Source: RYN-230 sp963844695 (GTDB lineage Bacteria; Actinomycetota; Actinomycetes; Streptosporangiales; Streptosporangiaceae). From it: a stretch of DNA of 64,000 nt. Made by a program: the position numbers and the translations under genes. The stretch lies in NCBI GenBank assembly GCA_963844695.1, contig CAWJPL010000027.1, positions 186,001-250,000 on the forward strand, written 5' to 3'. The notes below the pieces were generated by a model. The model made no database searches, was not told the DNA's origin, and was given only the letters and a program-made list of their open reading frames with translations. Below are positions 24,771-33,160 of this stretch, in pieces (position 1 is the first letter of the stretch; each line of letters starts with the position of its first letter).

Positions 24771-24835
24771 GGGGAGCACGGCCGCCCGGGGGAGCACGGC
24801 CGCCCGGGGGAGCACGGCCGCCCGGGGGAGCACGA
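24758..24835 (+). repeat. 18-bp tandem repeat in the large LysM/BTAD gene
   Basis: Units of the type GGAGCACGGCCGCCCGGG occur about four times. The first spacer has four G and the others five, so the first copy is 17 bp and shifts the frame. The correct frame reads GRPGEH repeatedly. This is a plausible site for slippage, either in the cell or in sequencing. Confidence 0.8.
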
Positions 24836-25046
24836 CCATCCGGGGGAGCGCGGCCATCCGGAGAAGACCGGCCGCTCCCGGTCGCCGGCCGGCGCCAACG
24901 GTTCCCCCGCCGGGGGACTCCTGCACTCCGGGCGCCCCAGCTACCCAGACGAGCTGGCCGCGGCCGCGCTCCTCGCCACCGGGATCCTGGCCGCCCTGGG
25001 CCGCCAACGCCGCGAGCAACTGTGGCAGCGCGCCTTCGGCCGCCGG

Positions 25047-26801
25047 GTGGTCGCGCCGGCCGGGCGGGCGGCGCTGGCCGAATCTGCGCTGCGGACCGGG
25101 GCGCACGAGCCGTCCGCCCGGTTGCTGGACGGCGGCCTCCGCTACCTTTCCCTCGCGCTGGCGCTGGAGGGACGGATCCCGCCCGCCGTGGTCGCGGCTC
25201 ACCTCAGCCACGAGAACCTGGACCTGTGGGTGGCGCCCGCGGAGCTGGATGCGCCTGCGCCGTGGACCGCCGTGGGCGACGGTCAGGTGTGGCGGCTGCC
25301 GTTCACCGCGCTGGGGCGGGTCGACGTGGACGAGGTGGGCGATGCCGCAGCCCCGTTCCCCGGCCTGGTCTCCATCGGCGCCGACCGGACCGGGCAGGTT
25401 CTGGTGAACCTGGAAGCGGCCCATGGGCTCATCTCCGTGACCGGCCCGCCGGCCATGACCACCGAGGTACTGTCCGCGATGGCTATGGAGCTGGCCACCA
25501 GCCTCTGGTCCGACCAGATGCGCATCACGCTGGCCGGCTTCGGCGACGACCTGATTCCGCTGGCCCCGGACCGGATCACCGCGGTGCCCAGCGTGGACCA
25601 GGCGCTGCCCGCGCTGGAAGCGCATGCCGCCGAGGTGGCCGAGGCTATGGCCGCGGCGCGGGTGAGCTCCGCGCTGGCCGGGCGCTCGCTCGGCGTGGAT
25701 CCGGACGCCTGGGCGCCGCACTACCTGATCAGCGCGGTGCCACCCACCCCGTGGGAACGCAGCCGGCTGCGCGCGCTCGCCCGGGCCGGCCGCGGGGCCG
25801 CAGCCGGCTACGTGGTCGCCGGCGACGTCCCCGGCTCCGCCTGGGCCTGGGAAGTCACGCCGGACGGCCGGCTGCTGGCCGGGGAACTCGGCTTCGACGT
25901 GCAAGCCCAGCTCATCCCGGTCCGTCAGCACGAAGCGCTGGTGGACCTGTTCGGGGCGGCGGCCCGGCCGGAGGGCGTGGCGCTCCCGACGCCGCCCCCC
26001 AACGCGGCGCCGCCGCAGCACCTGGAACCCGGCCATGTGCTGCCGGTGGAAATTACCGTCCTGGGCCCCGCCTCGGTCCGGGCGCCCGGCCCCCTCGAAC
26101 CGGACCGGGTCGCGCTGGCCACCGAGCTCGTGGTCTACCTGGCCGTCCATCCCGGCGGAGTACACCCCAACGTGCTGAGCGCGGCCCTCTGGCCCCGGGG
26201 AGTGGCCGCCGACGTGCGGGACGCGGCCGTGGCCCGGGTCACCGAATGGCTCGGCACGGACAGCATCGGCCGCCCGCACCTGGCCGCGGACGCGTCCGGC
26301 CGGCTCCGGCTCGGCTCCGGCGTCCGGGTGGACTGGCAGGTGTTCCAGGCCCTGGCCGGGCACGCGGAGCTGGCCCTGCTGGGCAGCGCGGAGCAAGAGG
26401 ACTATCTGGCCCGGGCCCTGGAACTGGTGCAGGGTCAGCTGCTCGACGGCCGGCCGCCGGGCCGGTACGCCTGGCTCGCGACCGACGAACTCGAGTACGA
26501 GGTCACCGCGCGAGTGGCCGACGCCGCGCACCAGCTGGTCGGGCTCCGGCTGGCCAGCGCTGATCCGCAGGGCGCCATGGACGCCGCGCGGGCCGGCCTG
26601 CGGCTGGCCTTCGGCGACGAACTGCTCTGGCGTGACCTGCTCCGGGCGGCCCACCAGACCGGCCAGGAGGAGCTGCTCCGCACGGTGGTGGAGGAGATCT
26701 GCGCCCGTACCGCGCTCGATGAGGTGCTGCCCCGGATGGCCCCGGAAACGGAGTCCCTCATCGACGACCTCTACCCCTCCTGGCGCACGACCGTCCCCTA
26801 A
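25047..26801 (+). CDS. C-terminal part of the large protein: winged helix and bacterial transcriptional activator (BTAD) domain
   Basis: The frame is open from about 24,775 and the GTG at 25047 is only the first possible start. It reads PSYPDELAAAALLATGILAALGRQRREQLW (before 25047), then an ATPase-like or sensor region of about 300 residues, an OmpR/SARP-type winged helix (VEITVLGPASVRAPG; LVVYLAVHPGGVHPNVLSAALWP) and a BTAD helical repeat domain to the end (SLIDDLYPSW). BTAD domains occur in SARP-type regulators. With the N-terminal membrane helices and LysM this would be a membrane-bound regulator. It closes the tad operon; 356 bases of non-coding DNA follow. Confidence 0.82.
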   Translation: MVAPAGRAALAESALRTGAHEPSARLLDGGLRYLSLALALEGRIPPAVVAAHLSHENLDLWVAPAELDAPAPWTAVGDGQVWRLPFTALGRVDVDEVGDAAAPFPGLVSIGADRTGQVLVNLEAAHGLISVTGPPAMTTEVLSAMAMELATSLWSDQMRITLAGFGDDLIPLAPDRITAVPSVDQALPALEAHAAEVAEAMAAARVSSALAGRSLGVDPDAWAPHYLISAVPPTPWERSRLRALARAGRGAAAGYVVAGDVPGSAWAWEVTPDGRLLAGELGFDVQAQLIPVRQHEALVDLFGAAARPEGVALPTPPPNAAPPQHLEPGHVLPVEITVLGPASVRAPGPLEPDRVALATELVVYLAVHPGGVHPNVLSAALWPRGVAADVRDAAVARVTEWLGTDSIGRPHLAADASGRLRLGSGVRVDWQVFQALAGHAELALLGSAEQEDYLARALELVQGQLLDGRPPGRYAWLATDELEYEVTARVADAAHQLVGLRLASADPQGAMDAARAGLRLAFGDELLWRDLLRAAHQTGQEELLRTVVEEICARTALDEVLPRMAPETESLIDDLYPSWRTTVP

Positions 26802-27157
26802 CCCGCCCACCCACCATCCACCCTCGTCCACCCCCTCCAGCCCGTCCGCGCCGCCGGGTCGAATCCCCTCCAGTCACACTGGCCCCTCCCGCCCACTCTT
26901 CACGCTGAACGTGCGTACAACAACCGGACAAAACACCCACTCCAGACGCACTCGGGTACGTGAAATGTCGCCGCTGGCCATGATCAATGTGACCCAGCCG
27001 CCGGGCTGGAGTGACCCAGGTGTCCGGTGGGGTGCATGTGACTGGGCTGGCGGGGCGGTGGCTGCGCTGGCCGGGGCGGTGGCGGCCCTGGCGGGAGCGG
27101 CCCGGACGTGCCCTAGCTACCCGGGCGTGCCCCAGCCGCCGGGCGGCGTTCCCTGGG
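26802..27157. other. Non-coding stretch between the tad operon and the adenosine deaminase gene
   Basis: The two flanking genes converge here. I see no convincing gene, tRNA or long hairpin. The motif TGACCCAG occurs twice near 26,990-27,020, and 27,050-27,120 is a GC-rich run of GGC/GCC triplets. Transcription termination of the tad operon should lie here, but no hairpin with a T run is evident. Confidence 0.5.
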
Positions 27158-28201
27158 CTACCCGGGGTCCGAGGCGAGCCAGGTATCGATACCGGCCAGC
27201 AAACGGCGCGCCACCGACGGCGGGGCGGCCGAGCCGTGCACCGACATCCGGGCCAGCCCGGCCAGATCCGCGTCAGACAACCCGTGGACCAGCCGGCCGA
27301 TCTCATACTGCGCGGCCAGCCGGGACCCGAACAGCAGCGGGTCATCAGCCCCCAGCGAGACCGGCACGCCCTCCGCCAGCAGGGCCACCAGCGGCACATC
27401 CGCCGGGTCCGCCGCGACCCCCAGGGCCACGTTGGACGCCGGGCAGACCTCCAGCGTGGTCCGGCTGGCCGCGAGCCGCTTGGTCAGCTCAGGGTCGGCC
27501 GCCGCGGCCACGCCGTGCCCGATCCGGTCGGCGTGCAGGTCATCCAGGCAGGCCCGGACGCTGGCCGGGCCGCACAGCTCGCCGCCGTGCGGGGTCAGCA
27601 GCAGGCCCGAACGCGCCGCGATCCGGAACGCCGCGGCGAACTCGCCGGCCGCGCCGCGCCGCTCGTCGTTGCTCAGCCCGAACCCGATCACCCCGCGCCC
27701 GGCGTACTGGGCGGCCAGCCGGGCCAGGGTCCGTGCCTCCAGCGGGTGCTTGGTGCGGTTGGCCGCGATGACGAGGCCGATGCCGACCCCGGTCTCGGTG
27801 GCCGCGGCGTGCGCGGCCTCCAGCACCAGTTCCACCGTGGGGGTCAGGCCGCCGAACCGCTGTGCGTAGCCCGAGGGGTCGATCTGGATCTCCAGCCAGC
27901 CCGACCCCTCGGCCCGTTCGTCCTGGGCCGTCTCCCGCAGCAGCCGGTGCACGTCCTCGGGGGTGCGGAGCACCGACCGGGCGATGTCGTAGAGGCGCTG
28001 GAAGCGAAACCAGCCCCGTTCGTCGGCGGCGGACAGGTGCGGCGGCCAGGCCGCGGTCAGCGCCTCCGGCAGCCCGATCCCGTGCTGCCGGGCCAGGTCG
28101 ACCAGCGTGCCGTGCCGCATCGCCCCGGTGAAGTGCAGGTGCAGGTGCGCCTTGGGCAGGGCCGCCAGCGGCCGCAACGGCCCCGCTGGCGGCCGCGTCA
28201 T
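27158..28201 (-). CDS. add: Adenosine deaminase family protein
   Basis: The 347-residue metal-dependent deaminase has HLHLHFTGAM near the N-terminus (zinc His-x-His), TPHGGEL with the third zinc histidine region and catalytic Glu, DRIGHG with a conserved His, and SLGADDPLLFG with the zinc aspartate. It converts adenosine to inosine in purine salvage; some members act on aminodeoxyfutalosine or adenine. FTG in place of the usual LEG is common in actinobacteria. ATG 28201 is chosen because the frame upstream of it is a tandem repeat. The aminotransferase gene lies just upstream on the same strand. Confidence 0.88.
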   Translation of the reverse strand: MTRPPAGPLRPLAALPKAHLHLHFTGAMRHGTLVDLARQHGIGLPEALTAAWPPHLSAADERGWFRFQRLYDIARSVLRTPEDVHRLLRETAQDERAEGSGWLEIQIDPSGYAQRFGGLTPTVELVLEAAHAAATETGVGIGLVIAANRTKHPLEARTLARLAAQYAGRGVIGFGLSNDERRGAAGEFAAAFRIAARSGLLLTPHGGELCGPASVRACLDDLHADRIGHGVAAAADPELTKRLAASRTTLEVCPASNVALGVAADPADVPLVALLAEGVPVSLGADDPLLFGSRLAAQYEIGRLVHGLSDADLAGLARMSVHGSAAPPSVARRLLAGIDTWLASDPG

Positions 28202-28233
28202 CTCGCCGCGCCCCAAAGCACCGCCCACAAGCC

Positions 28234-28278
28234 CGCGCTCCACAACACCGCGCTCCACAACACCGCGCCCGACAACAC
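28234..28278 (-). repeat. 15-bp tandem repeat upstream of the adenosine deaminase gene
   Basis: CGCGCTCCACAACAC occurs at 28234-28248 and 28249-28263, with a variant at 28264-28278. The array sits between the aminotransferase stop and the adenosine deaminase start. It is open in the deaminase frame, so a longer N-terminus cannot be fully excluded. Confidence 0.85.
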
Positions 28279-29490
28279 TCAGTGCGCCTCGCTGAGCAGC
28301 TTGCCTATCCGGCCGATCCCCTCGGCCAGGTCGTCATCGCCGAGCGCGCAGGACAGCCGGAAGTAGCCCGGGGTGCCGAACGCCTCGCCGGGCACCACCG
28401 CCACGTCTGCGTGGTCCAGGATCAGCTCGGCCAGCTCAGCCGAGCTGGACGGCCGGGTCCCGGCGATCTCCTGGCCCAGCACGCCCTTGACCGACGGGTA
28501 GCAGTAGAACGCCCCCTCGGGAAGCGGGCAGACCACCCCGGGGATCTCGTTCAGCATGGCGGTCATGGTCTGCCGCCGCCGGTCGAAGGCGGCGCGCATC
28601 TCGGCCACCGCGGACAGGTCGCCGGTCACCGCCTCCAGCGCGGCGGCCTGGGCCACGTTGCACACGTTGGAGGTGGCGTGCGACTGCAGGTTCGAGGCGG
28701 CCTTGATGACGTCCAGCGGGCCGATCATCCAGCCGACCCGCCACCCGGTCATCGCGTAGGTCTTGGCCACCCCGTTCAGCACCACGCAGGTGTCGGCGAT
28801 CTCGGGCGCCATCACCGGTACGGAGGAGAACCGCGCGTCCCCGTAGACGAGGTGCTCGTAGATCTCGTCGGTGACGACCCAGATGCCGTGCTCGGCGGCC
28901 CACCGGCCGATCTCGGCCACCTGCTCCGGCGGGTACACCGCGCCGGTCGGGTTGGAGGGCGACACGAACAGCAGCACCTTGGTCCGGTCGGTGCGGGCCG
29001 CTTCCAGGTCGGCCACGCTGGCCAGGTAGCCGGTCTGCTCATCGGTCATCACGGGCACCGGCACGCCGCCGGCCAGCCCGATGGACTCGGGGTAGGTGGT
29101 CCAGTACGGGGTGGGCATCAGCACCTCGTCACCCGGGTCGAGCAGCGTGGCGAACGTCTCGTACACGGCCTGCTTGCCGCCGTTGGTGATCAGCACCTGG
29201 GCGGCGGTGACCTGGTAGCCGGAGTCCCGTGCGGTCTTGGCCGCGACCGCCTCACGGAGCTCGGGCAGCCCGGGCGCGGGCGTGTACTTCTGGAATCGCG
29301 GGACGGCGCACGCCCGCTGGGCCGCTTCGACGATGTAGCCGGGGGTGGGGAAGTCGGGCTCGCCCGCCCCGAACCCGATAACCGGCAGGCCGGCCGCCTT
29401 GAGCGCCTTGGCCTTGGAGTCCACGGCGAGGGTGGCGGATTCGGCGATCGCGGAGACCCGGGCTGAGATGCGCGGATGGTCTGAAGTCAT
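28279..29490 (-). CDS. Class I pyridoxal-phosphate aminotransferase (aspartate aminotransferase-like)
   Basis: The 403-residue enzyme has the class I fold. PLP-binding Lys243 lies in NGVAKTYAMTGWRVGWM, the substrate-binding arginine region is GYFRLSCAL, and SPSNPTGAVYPPEQ and DEIYEHLVYGD are conserved. It transfers amino groups between aspartate and 2-oxoglutarate in the cytosol. In actinobacteria an aspartate aminotransferase commonly lies just before tRNA-Trp and secE, which supports the call. ATG 29490 (MTSDHPRIS) is preferred; an ATG at 29499 would add three residues. Confidence 0.92.
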   Translation of the reverse strand: MTSDHPRISARVSAIAESATLAVDSKAKALKAAGLPVIGFGAGEPDFPTPGYIVEAAQRACAVPRFQKYTPAPGLPELREAVAAKTARDSGYQVTAAQVLITNGGKQAVYETFATLLDPGDEVLMPTPYWTTYPESIGLAGGVPVPVMTDEQTGYLASVADLEAARTDRTKVLLFVSPSNPTGAVYPPEQVAEIGRWAAEHGIWVVTDEIYEHLVYGDARFSSVPVMAPEIADTCVVLNGVAKTYAMTGWRVGWMIGPLDVIKAASNLQSHATSNVCNVAQAAALEAVTGDLSAVAEMRAAFDRRRQTMTAMLNEIPGVVCPLPEGAFYCYPSVKGVLGQEIAGTRPSSSAELAELILDHADVAVVPGEAFGTPGYFRLSCALGDDDLAEGIGRIGKLLSEAH

Positions 29491-29704
29491 GCCTACCATG
29501 GTGACACCCCACGGATAGTGACCGCATCGCGATTACCGGTCAACGAGGGCACCCGCGGCAATCCGGGGACCGGCAGATTCACCCGGTCCGGCCAGACGGT
29601 TCGACGAGGGGCCCCGGGCAACGTAGACTTCATCAACTGGTGGTGGTCCGCCCGGTGACGGCTGCGCTCCTGCAACGGTTCGCGGCGGGTATCCGGGAGG
29701 CAGT

Positions 29705-29778
29705 AGGGCAGTAGCTCAATTGGCCAGAGTCCCGGTCTCCAAAACCGGTGGTTGGGGGTTCGAGTCCCTCCTGCCCTG
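29705..29778 (+). tRNA. tRNA-Trp (CCA)
   Basis: A 74-base cloverleaf. Acceptor arms are AGGGCAG and CTGCCCT, the D arm has AGCTCAATTGG, the anticodon loop is CTCCAAA, and the T arm has GGTTCGAGTCC. The 3' CCA is not encoded. It lies 74 bases before secE, the standard actinobacterial order. Confidence 0.96.
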
Positions 29779-29852
29779 CGAATGCGGTCCGCGTCTGACG
29801 TGGGCCGGTGGTATCAGCTAGTACACCGATCAGCGTTGCTTCAGGTGAGGAC

Positions 29853-30104
29853 ATGGCGACTCAGACGCGTGGCGAGGTCTCTAAGGGACGGCCGAAGTCC
29901 GGGGGTCCGGTTAAGGACACCCGGACGTCTCCCGCGCTTTTCCTTCGCCAGATCATCGCCGAACTGCGCAAGGTGATCTGGCCGACCCGCAAGGAGCTGA
30001 TTACCTACACGACCGTGGCGCTGACCTTCATCGTCATCATGATCGGGATTGTGACCGTCCTGGACTACGGGTTCACCAAGCTGGTCTTCGCGGTCCTGGG
30101 CTGA
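29853..30104 (+). CDS. secE: Preprotein translocase subunit SecE
   Basis: The 83-residue protein has a basic arm, the amphipathic ELRKVIWPTRKELITYT signature and one membrane helix (LTFIVIMIGIVTVLDYGF). SecE holds SecY together in the Sec translocon at the cytoplasmic membrane. The ATG at 29853 follows GGTGAGGA; a longer reading from 29808 would start within the leader. It is followed by nusG after 230 bases of repeat-bearing spacer. Confidence 0.96.
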   Translation: MATQTRGEVSKGRPKSGGPVKDTRTSPALFLRQIIAELRKVIWPTRKELITYTTVALTFIVIMIGIVTVLDYGFTKLVFAVLG

Positions 30105-30334
30105 GCCGCCAGGCAGGTCATGGCGGGCAGCTAGCGGCACGGAGGTTAGCGGTACCGGAGTTGCGGAACCGTAGTTAACGCGGGTTCGCGAGACCGGGGG
30201 GTTCGCAGCACCGGGCTGCGGGGCCGGGGGAGGCCGCAGCCATGCGGGGGTGGCGAGGCCAGGGAAGTTCCTGGTGCTGGTCCGCCCGGAACGATCCCGG
30301 TACCGCCAGGAAGAAGCGGAGAGAAAGAGCTATC
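30105..30334 (+). repeat. secE-nusG spacer with 15-bp repeats
   Basis: The spacer carries three degenerate 15-bp units of the type AGCGGTACCGGAGTT at 30133-30147, 30148-30162 and 30163-30177, then a GC-rich stretch of repeated GGGGTTCGC-like elements. A ribosome site GGAGAGAAAGAG at 30318-30329 serves nusG. No gene is visible. Confidence 0.65.
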
Positions 30335-31252
30335 GTGTCCGAGTTCCAAGTGCACGTCGGTGATCAGGTCGAAGACCTGGCCGACGCAGACGTTCCAGCC
30401 GATGAGGCAGCGGGCCAGCCGGCCGGCGGCGAGACCGCGGCCGGGGCTGACCCCTCCGGCGACGACGCCGTGAGCGAGGCCGCCGCGTCCGGGGACGCCT
30501 CGGACGACGAAGGCATCGCCGCGGACGAGACCGGATCCGCAGACGGCGAGGCCGCCGCGGCGGACGCAGAAGCCACGGACGCGGAAGCCGCGGACGCGGA
30601 AGCCACGGACGCAGAAGCCCAGGACGGGGAAGCGGGCGACGCCGACGCGGACGCCAAGCCGGAGGACGACGACCCGGTGGCCCTGTTCAAGGCGGAACTG
30701 CGGCTCCAGCCCGGCGACTGGTACGTGGTGCACTCCTACGCGGGTTACGAGAACCGCGTGAAGGCGAACCTGGAGAGCCGCACCCAGTCCTTGAACATGG
30801 AGGACTACATCTACCAGATCGAGGTCCCCGTCCACGAGGTGACCGAGATCAAGCAGGGCAAGCGCCAGCAGGTCTCAGAGAAGGTGCTGCCCGGCTACAT
30901 CCTGGTCCGGATGGACCTCACCGACGAGTCCTGGGCCGCGGTCCGGAACACCCCCGGCGTGACCGGCTTCGTCGGCCTGTCCAGCCGTCCCTCGCCGCTC
31001 AGCCTGGACGAGGTGGCCTCACTGCTCGCTCCCGAGCCGGAAGAGAAGGCCGCGCAGACCGAGGCGGTGCGCCGGTCCTCCGTGGAATATGAGGTCGGCG
31101 AGTCCGTTACGGTGATGGATGGCCCGTTCGCCACGCTGCCTGCGACGGTGAACGAGATCAACCCCGACACCCAGAAGCTCAAGGTGCTCGTGTCCATCTT
31201 CGGCCGGGAAACCCCGGTCGAGCTCTCGTTCGACCAGGTCTCCAAGCTCTAG
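30335..31252 (+). CDS. nusG: Transcription termination/antitermination factor NusG with a long acidic N-terminal arm
   Basis: The 305-residue protein has the NGN domain (DWYVVHSYAGYENRVKANLESR, LPGYILVRMDL, VRNTPGVTGFVG) and a C-terminal KOW domain (VGESVTVMDGPFATLPATVNEI). NusG binds RNA polymerase and Rho, and links transcription to translation. The first 115 residues or so are an Ala/Asp/Glu-rich arm with tandem DAEA(T/A)-type pentapeptides encoded by 15-bp repeats at 30561-30620. Actinobacterial NusG usually has an acidic arm, but this one is long. The GTG at 30335 is fixed by the ribosome site just upstream. Confidence 0.96.
   Translation: MSEFQVHVGDQVEDLADADVPADEAAGQPAGGETAAGADPSGDDAVSEAAASGDASDDEGIAADETGSADGEAAAADAEATDAEAADAEATDAEAQDGEAGDADADAKPEDDDPVALFKAELRLQPGDWYVVHSYAGYENRVKANLESRTQSLNMEDYIYQIEVPVHEVTEIKQGKRQQVSEKVLPGYILVRMDLTDESWAAVRNTPGVTGFVGLSSRPSPLSLDEVASLLAPEPEEKAAQTEAVRRSSVEYEVGESVTVMDGPFATLPATVNEINPDTQKLKVLVSIFGRETPVELSFDQVSKL
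30561..30620 (+). repeat. 15-bp tandem repeat in nusG
   Basis: Four units of the type CGGACGCAGAAGCCA lie end to end, with a fifth degenerate copy after 30620. They encode the repeated pentapeptide of the NusG acidic arm and keep the frame. Confidence 0.88.
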
Positions 31253-31318
31253 GGCCCCTCGCCCTAGGTCTGACCAGGCCGGACTGATCCGCTCCAGCAG
31301 GAAAAGGAACCGCAGGAA

Positions 31319-31753
31319 ATGGCTCCCAGGAAGAAGAAGATCGCTGCCGTCGTGAAGGTGCAGCTGCAGGCGGGCGCGGCCACCCCGGCCCCGCCGGTCG
31401 GCACCGCGCTCGGCCCGCACGGCGTCAACATCATGGACTTCTGCCGTCAGTACAACGCGGCCACCGAGGCGCAGCGCGGCAACGTCATCCCGGTCGAGAT
31501 CACCATCTACGAGGACCGCTCGTTCTCGTTCGTGACCAAGACCCCGCCCGCCGCCGAGCTGCTCAAGAAGGCCGCGGGCGTGGCCAAGGGCAGCGGCGAG
31601 CCGCTCACCACGAAGGTGGGCTCGGTCACCCCGGCGCAGGTCCGCGAGATCGCCCAGACCAAGATGCCTGACCTCAACGCGACCACGATCGAGGCCGCCG
31701 AGAAGATCATCGAGGGCACCGCCCGGTCGATGGGCCTCACCGTCAGCCGCTGA
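31319..31753 (+). CDS. rplK: Ribosomal protein L11
   Basis: The 144-residue protein (APRKKKIAAVVKVQLQAGAA at its start) is the L11 of the GTPase-associated centre, with the Pro-rich N-terminal hinge (PAPPVGTALGPHGVNIMDFC) and the 23S-rRNA-binding C-terminal domain. Thiostrepton-type antibiotics bind between L11 and 23S rRNA. The ATG follows GGAAAAGGAACCGCAGGAA. It is the first gene after nusG. rplA follows after a 228-base spacer that may hold an additional control element. Confidence 0.98.
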   Translation: MAPRKKKIAAVVKVQLQAGAATPAPPVGTALGPHGVNIMDFCRQYNAATEAQRGNVIPVEITIYEDRSFSFVTKTPPAAELLKKAAGVAKGSGEPLTTKVGSVTPAQVREIAQTKMPDLNATTIEAAEKIIEGTARSMGLTVSR

Positions 31754-31981
31754 CCCGCCGGTGGGCGCGGCTGCCCCTGGTTGAGGCAGCCGGCGGCGGA
31801 ACCCGCACCGGCTGGCACCCCCGGGCCCAGCCCGGGTGGTGGCATAACCGGCCGGTGGTTTTCGTTGCATAACAAGCGGTTCTGTCGGCGGCCCGCAGCC
31901 GCGGACGGAACAGATACCAGTGGCAGGGCCAGGCGCTGGCCCGAGGACCACGACCTCCGTAACAGACCCAAGGAGAACGAC

Positions 31982-32704
31982 ATGAAGCGCAGCAAGGCCT
32001 ACCGTCAGGCCGCCGAGAAGATCGACCCGGACCGGCTGTACACCCCGGTCGAGGCGATCGCCCTGGCCAAGGAGACGGTCACCACCAAGTTCGACCCCAC
32101 CGTCGAGGTCGCCCTGCGGCTCGGCGTGGACCCGCGCAAGGCGGACCAGATGGTCCGCGGCACGGTCAACCTGCCCAACGGCACCGGCAAGACGGCCCGC
32201 GTGCTGGTCTTCGCGACCGGCGACCGGGCGGCGGCGGCGGAGGCCGCGGGCGCCGACTACGTGGGCTCCGACGACCTGCTCGAGCGCATCCAGGGTGGGT
32301 TCCTGGACTTCGACGCCGTGGTCGCCACCCCTGACCTGATGGGCAAGGTCGGCCGGCTGGGCCGGGTGCTCGGCCCGCGCGGCCTGATGCCCAACCCCAA
32401 GACCGGCACAGTCACCACGGACGTGGCCAAGGCCGTCACCGAGATCAAGGGCGGGAAGATCGAGTTCCGGGTGGACCGGCACGGCAACCTGCACTTCGTG
32501 ATCGGCAAGGCCTCGTTCACCCCCACCGCGCTGGTGGAGAACTACGCCGCCGCGCTGGACGAGGTGCTCCGGCTCAAGCCGTCGGCGGCCAAGGGGAAGT
32601 ACCTCAAGAAGGTGGTCATGACCACCAGCATGGGGCCCGCCATCCTGGTCAACCCGGCGAAGACCCGCGGGCTTTCGGAGGAGCTGGAGCCCGCTACCGC
32701 CTAG
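31982..32704 (+). CDS. rplA: Ribosomal protein L1
   Basis: The 240-residue protein has the L1 signature (GRVLGPRGLMPNPKTGT) and the standard two-domain length. L1 forms the mobile stalk at the E site and represses its own operon by binding the message. ATG 31982 follows AAGGAG; the long frame extending upstream is a shadow. A strong hairpin lies just after the stop. Confidence 0.98.
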   Translation: MKRSKAYRQAAEKIDPDRLYTPVEAIALAKETVTTKFDPTVEVALRLGVDPRKADQMVRGTVNLPNGTGKTARVLVFATGDRAAAAEAAGADYVGSDDLLERIQGGFLDFDAVVATPDLMGKVGRLGRVLGPRGLMPNPKTGTVTTDVAKAVTEIKGGKIEFRVDRHGNLHFVIGKASFTPTALVENYAAALDEVLRLKPSAAKGKYLKKVVMTTSMGPAILVNPAKTRGLSEELEPATA

Positions 32705-32721
32705 CTCCCGGCTTTCCGTTC

Positions 32722-32764
32722 GCGCCCGGCCCGGTTTTCTCCGCAACGAAAACCGGCCGGGCGC
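32722..32764 (+). terminator. Hairpin after rplA
   Basis: GCGCCCGGCCCGGTTTTC at 32722-32739 pairs with GAAAACCGGCCGGGCGC at 32748-32764 with one bulged base. The run after it has no clear T tract, as is usual for actinobacterial terminators. It separates rplKA from rplJL, which has its own promoter. Confidence 0.7.
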
Positions 32765-32862
32765 GGTCATTCCCCCCGGTCTGGAACAGGCCGGGAAAGG
32801 GTCCGGCCGGGCCGGCGCGGCCCGGAGGCCCAGGGGAGCCGCCGCGGGCCTGGTCCGCCGAT

Positions 32863-32891
32863 TTGGCGGCCGGGCGGAATGCCCCTAGAGT
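32863..32891 (+). promoter_or_regulatory. Promoter of rplJL
   Basis: TTGGCG at 32863-32868 and TAGAGT at 32886-32891, separated by 17 bases, form a good primary-sigma promoter. Transcription should start near 32,898. Confidence 0.65.
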
Positions 32892-32897
32892 TGTGCC

Positions 32898-33160
32898 GAA
32901 GCCAAAGACCGTCGGTTGTCGTCGCCTGCCTGAGTTCAGCTCGCTAGAGCCCGGATGGGAGACGGCCGAAGGACCCGCGTCAGCGGGCGGCCCGCGCAGG
33001 CGTCCGAGCTGAATCACTGTGGCCAGCCTTCCGGGGCGGGCCGGTGTCCACGCCCTGGTGCCTTCGCGCCGGGGCGTTTCGCATGTCCGCTACTCCCTCA
33101 CCGGCGCCGACAAAGCCCGGACGGCCCTCGCAGGCCGTCCCGGATCAGGAAAGGAGGCCC
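32898..33160 (+). ncRNA. Probable L10-type leader of rplJL
   Basis: About 260 bases of non-coding leader lie between the inferred start of transcription and rplJ. It is GC-rich with several complementary segments. In bacteria the L10(L12)4 complex binds such a leader to repress rplJL, and actinobacteria have a known form. I call it by position and length, not from a matched structure. It ends in GGAAAGGAGG, the rplJ ribosome site. Confidence 0.45.

Noticed and set aside
24473..26563. A 696-codon frame overlapping the LysM/BTAD gene
   Set aside because: It is an Arg/Gly/Pro-rich shadow frame of the real coding sequence, with no domain.
26758..27399. A gene across the tad-adenosine deaminase gap
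   Set aside because: Open frames there are extensions of shadows from the neighbouring genes, without start signals or domains.
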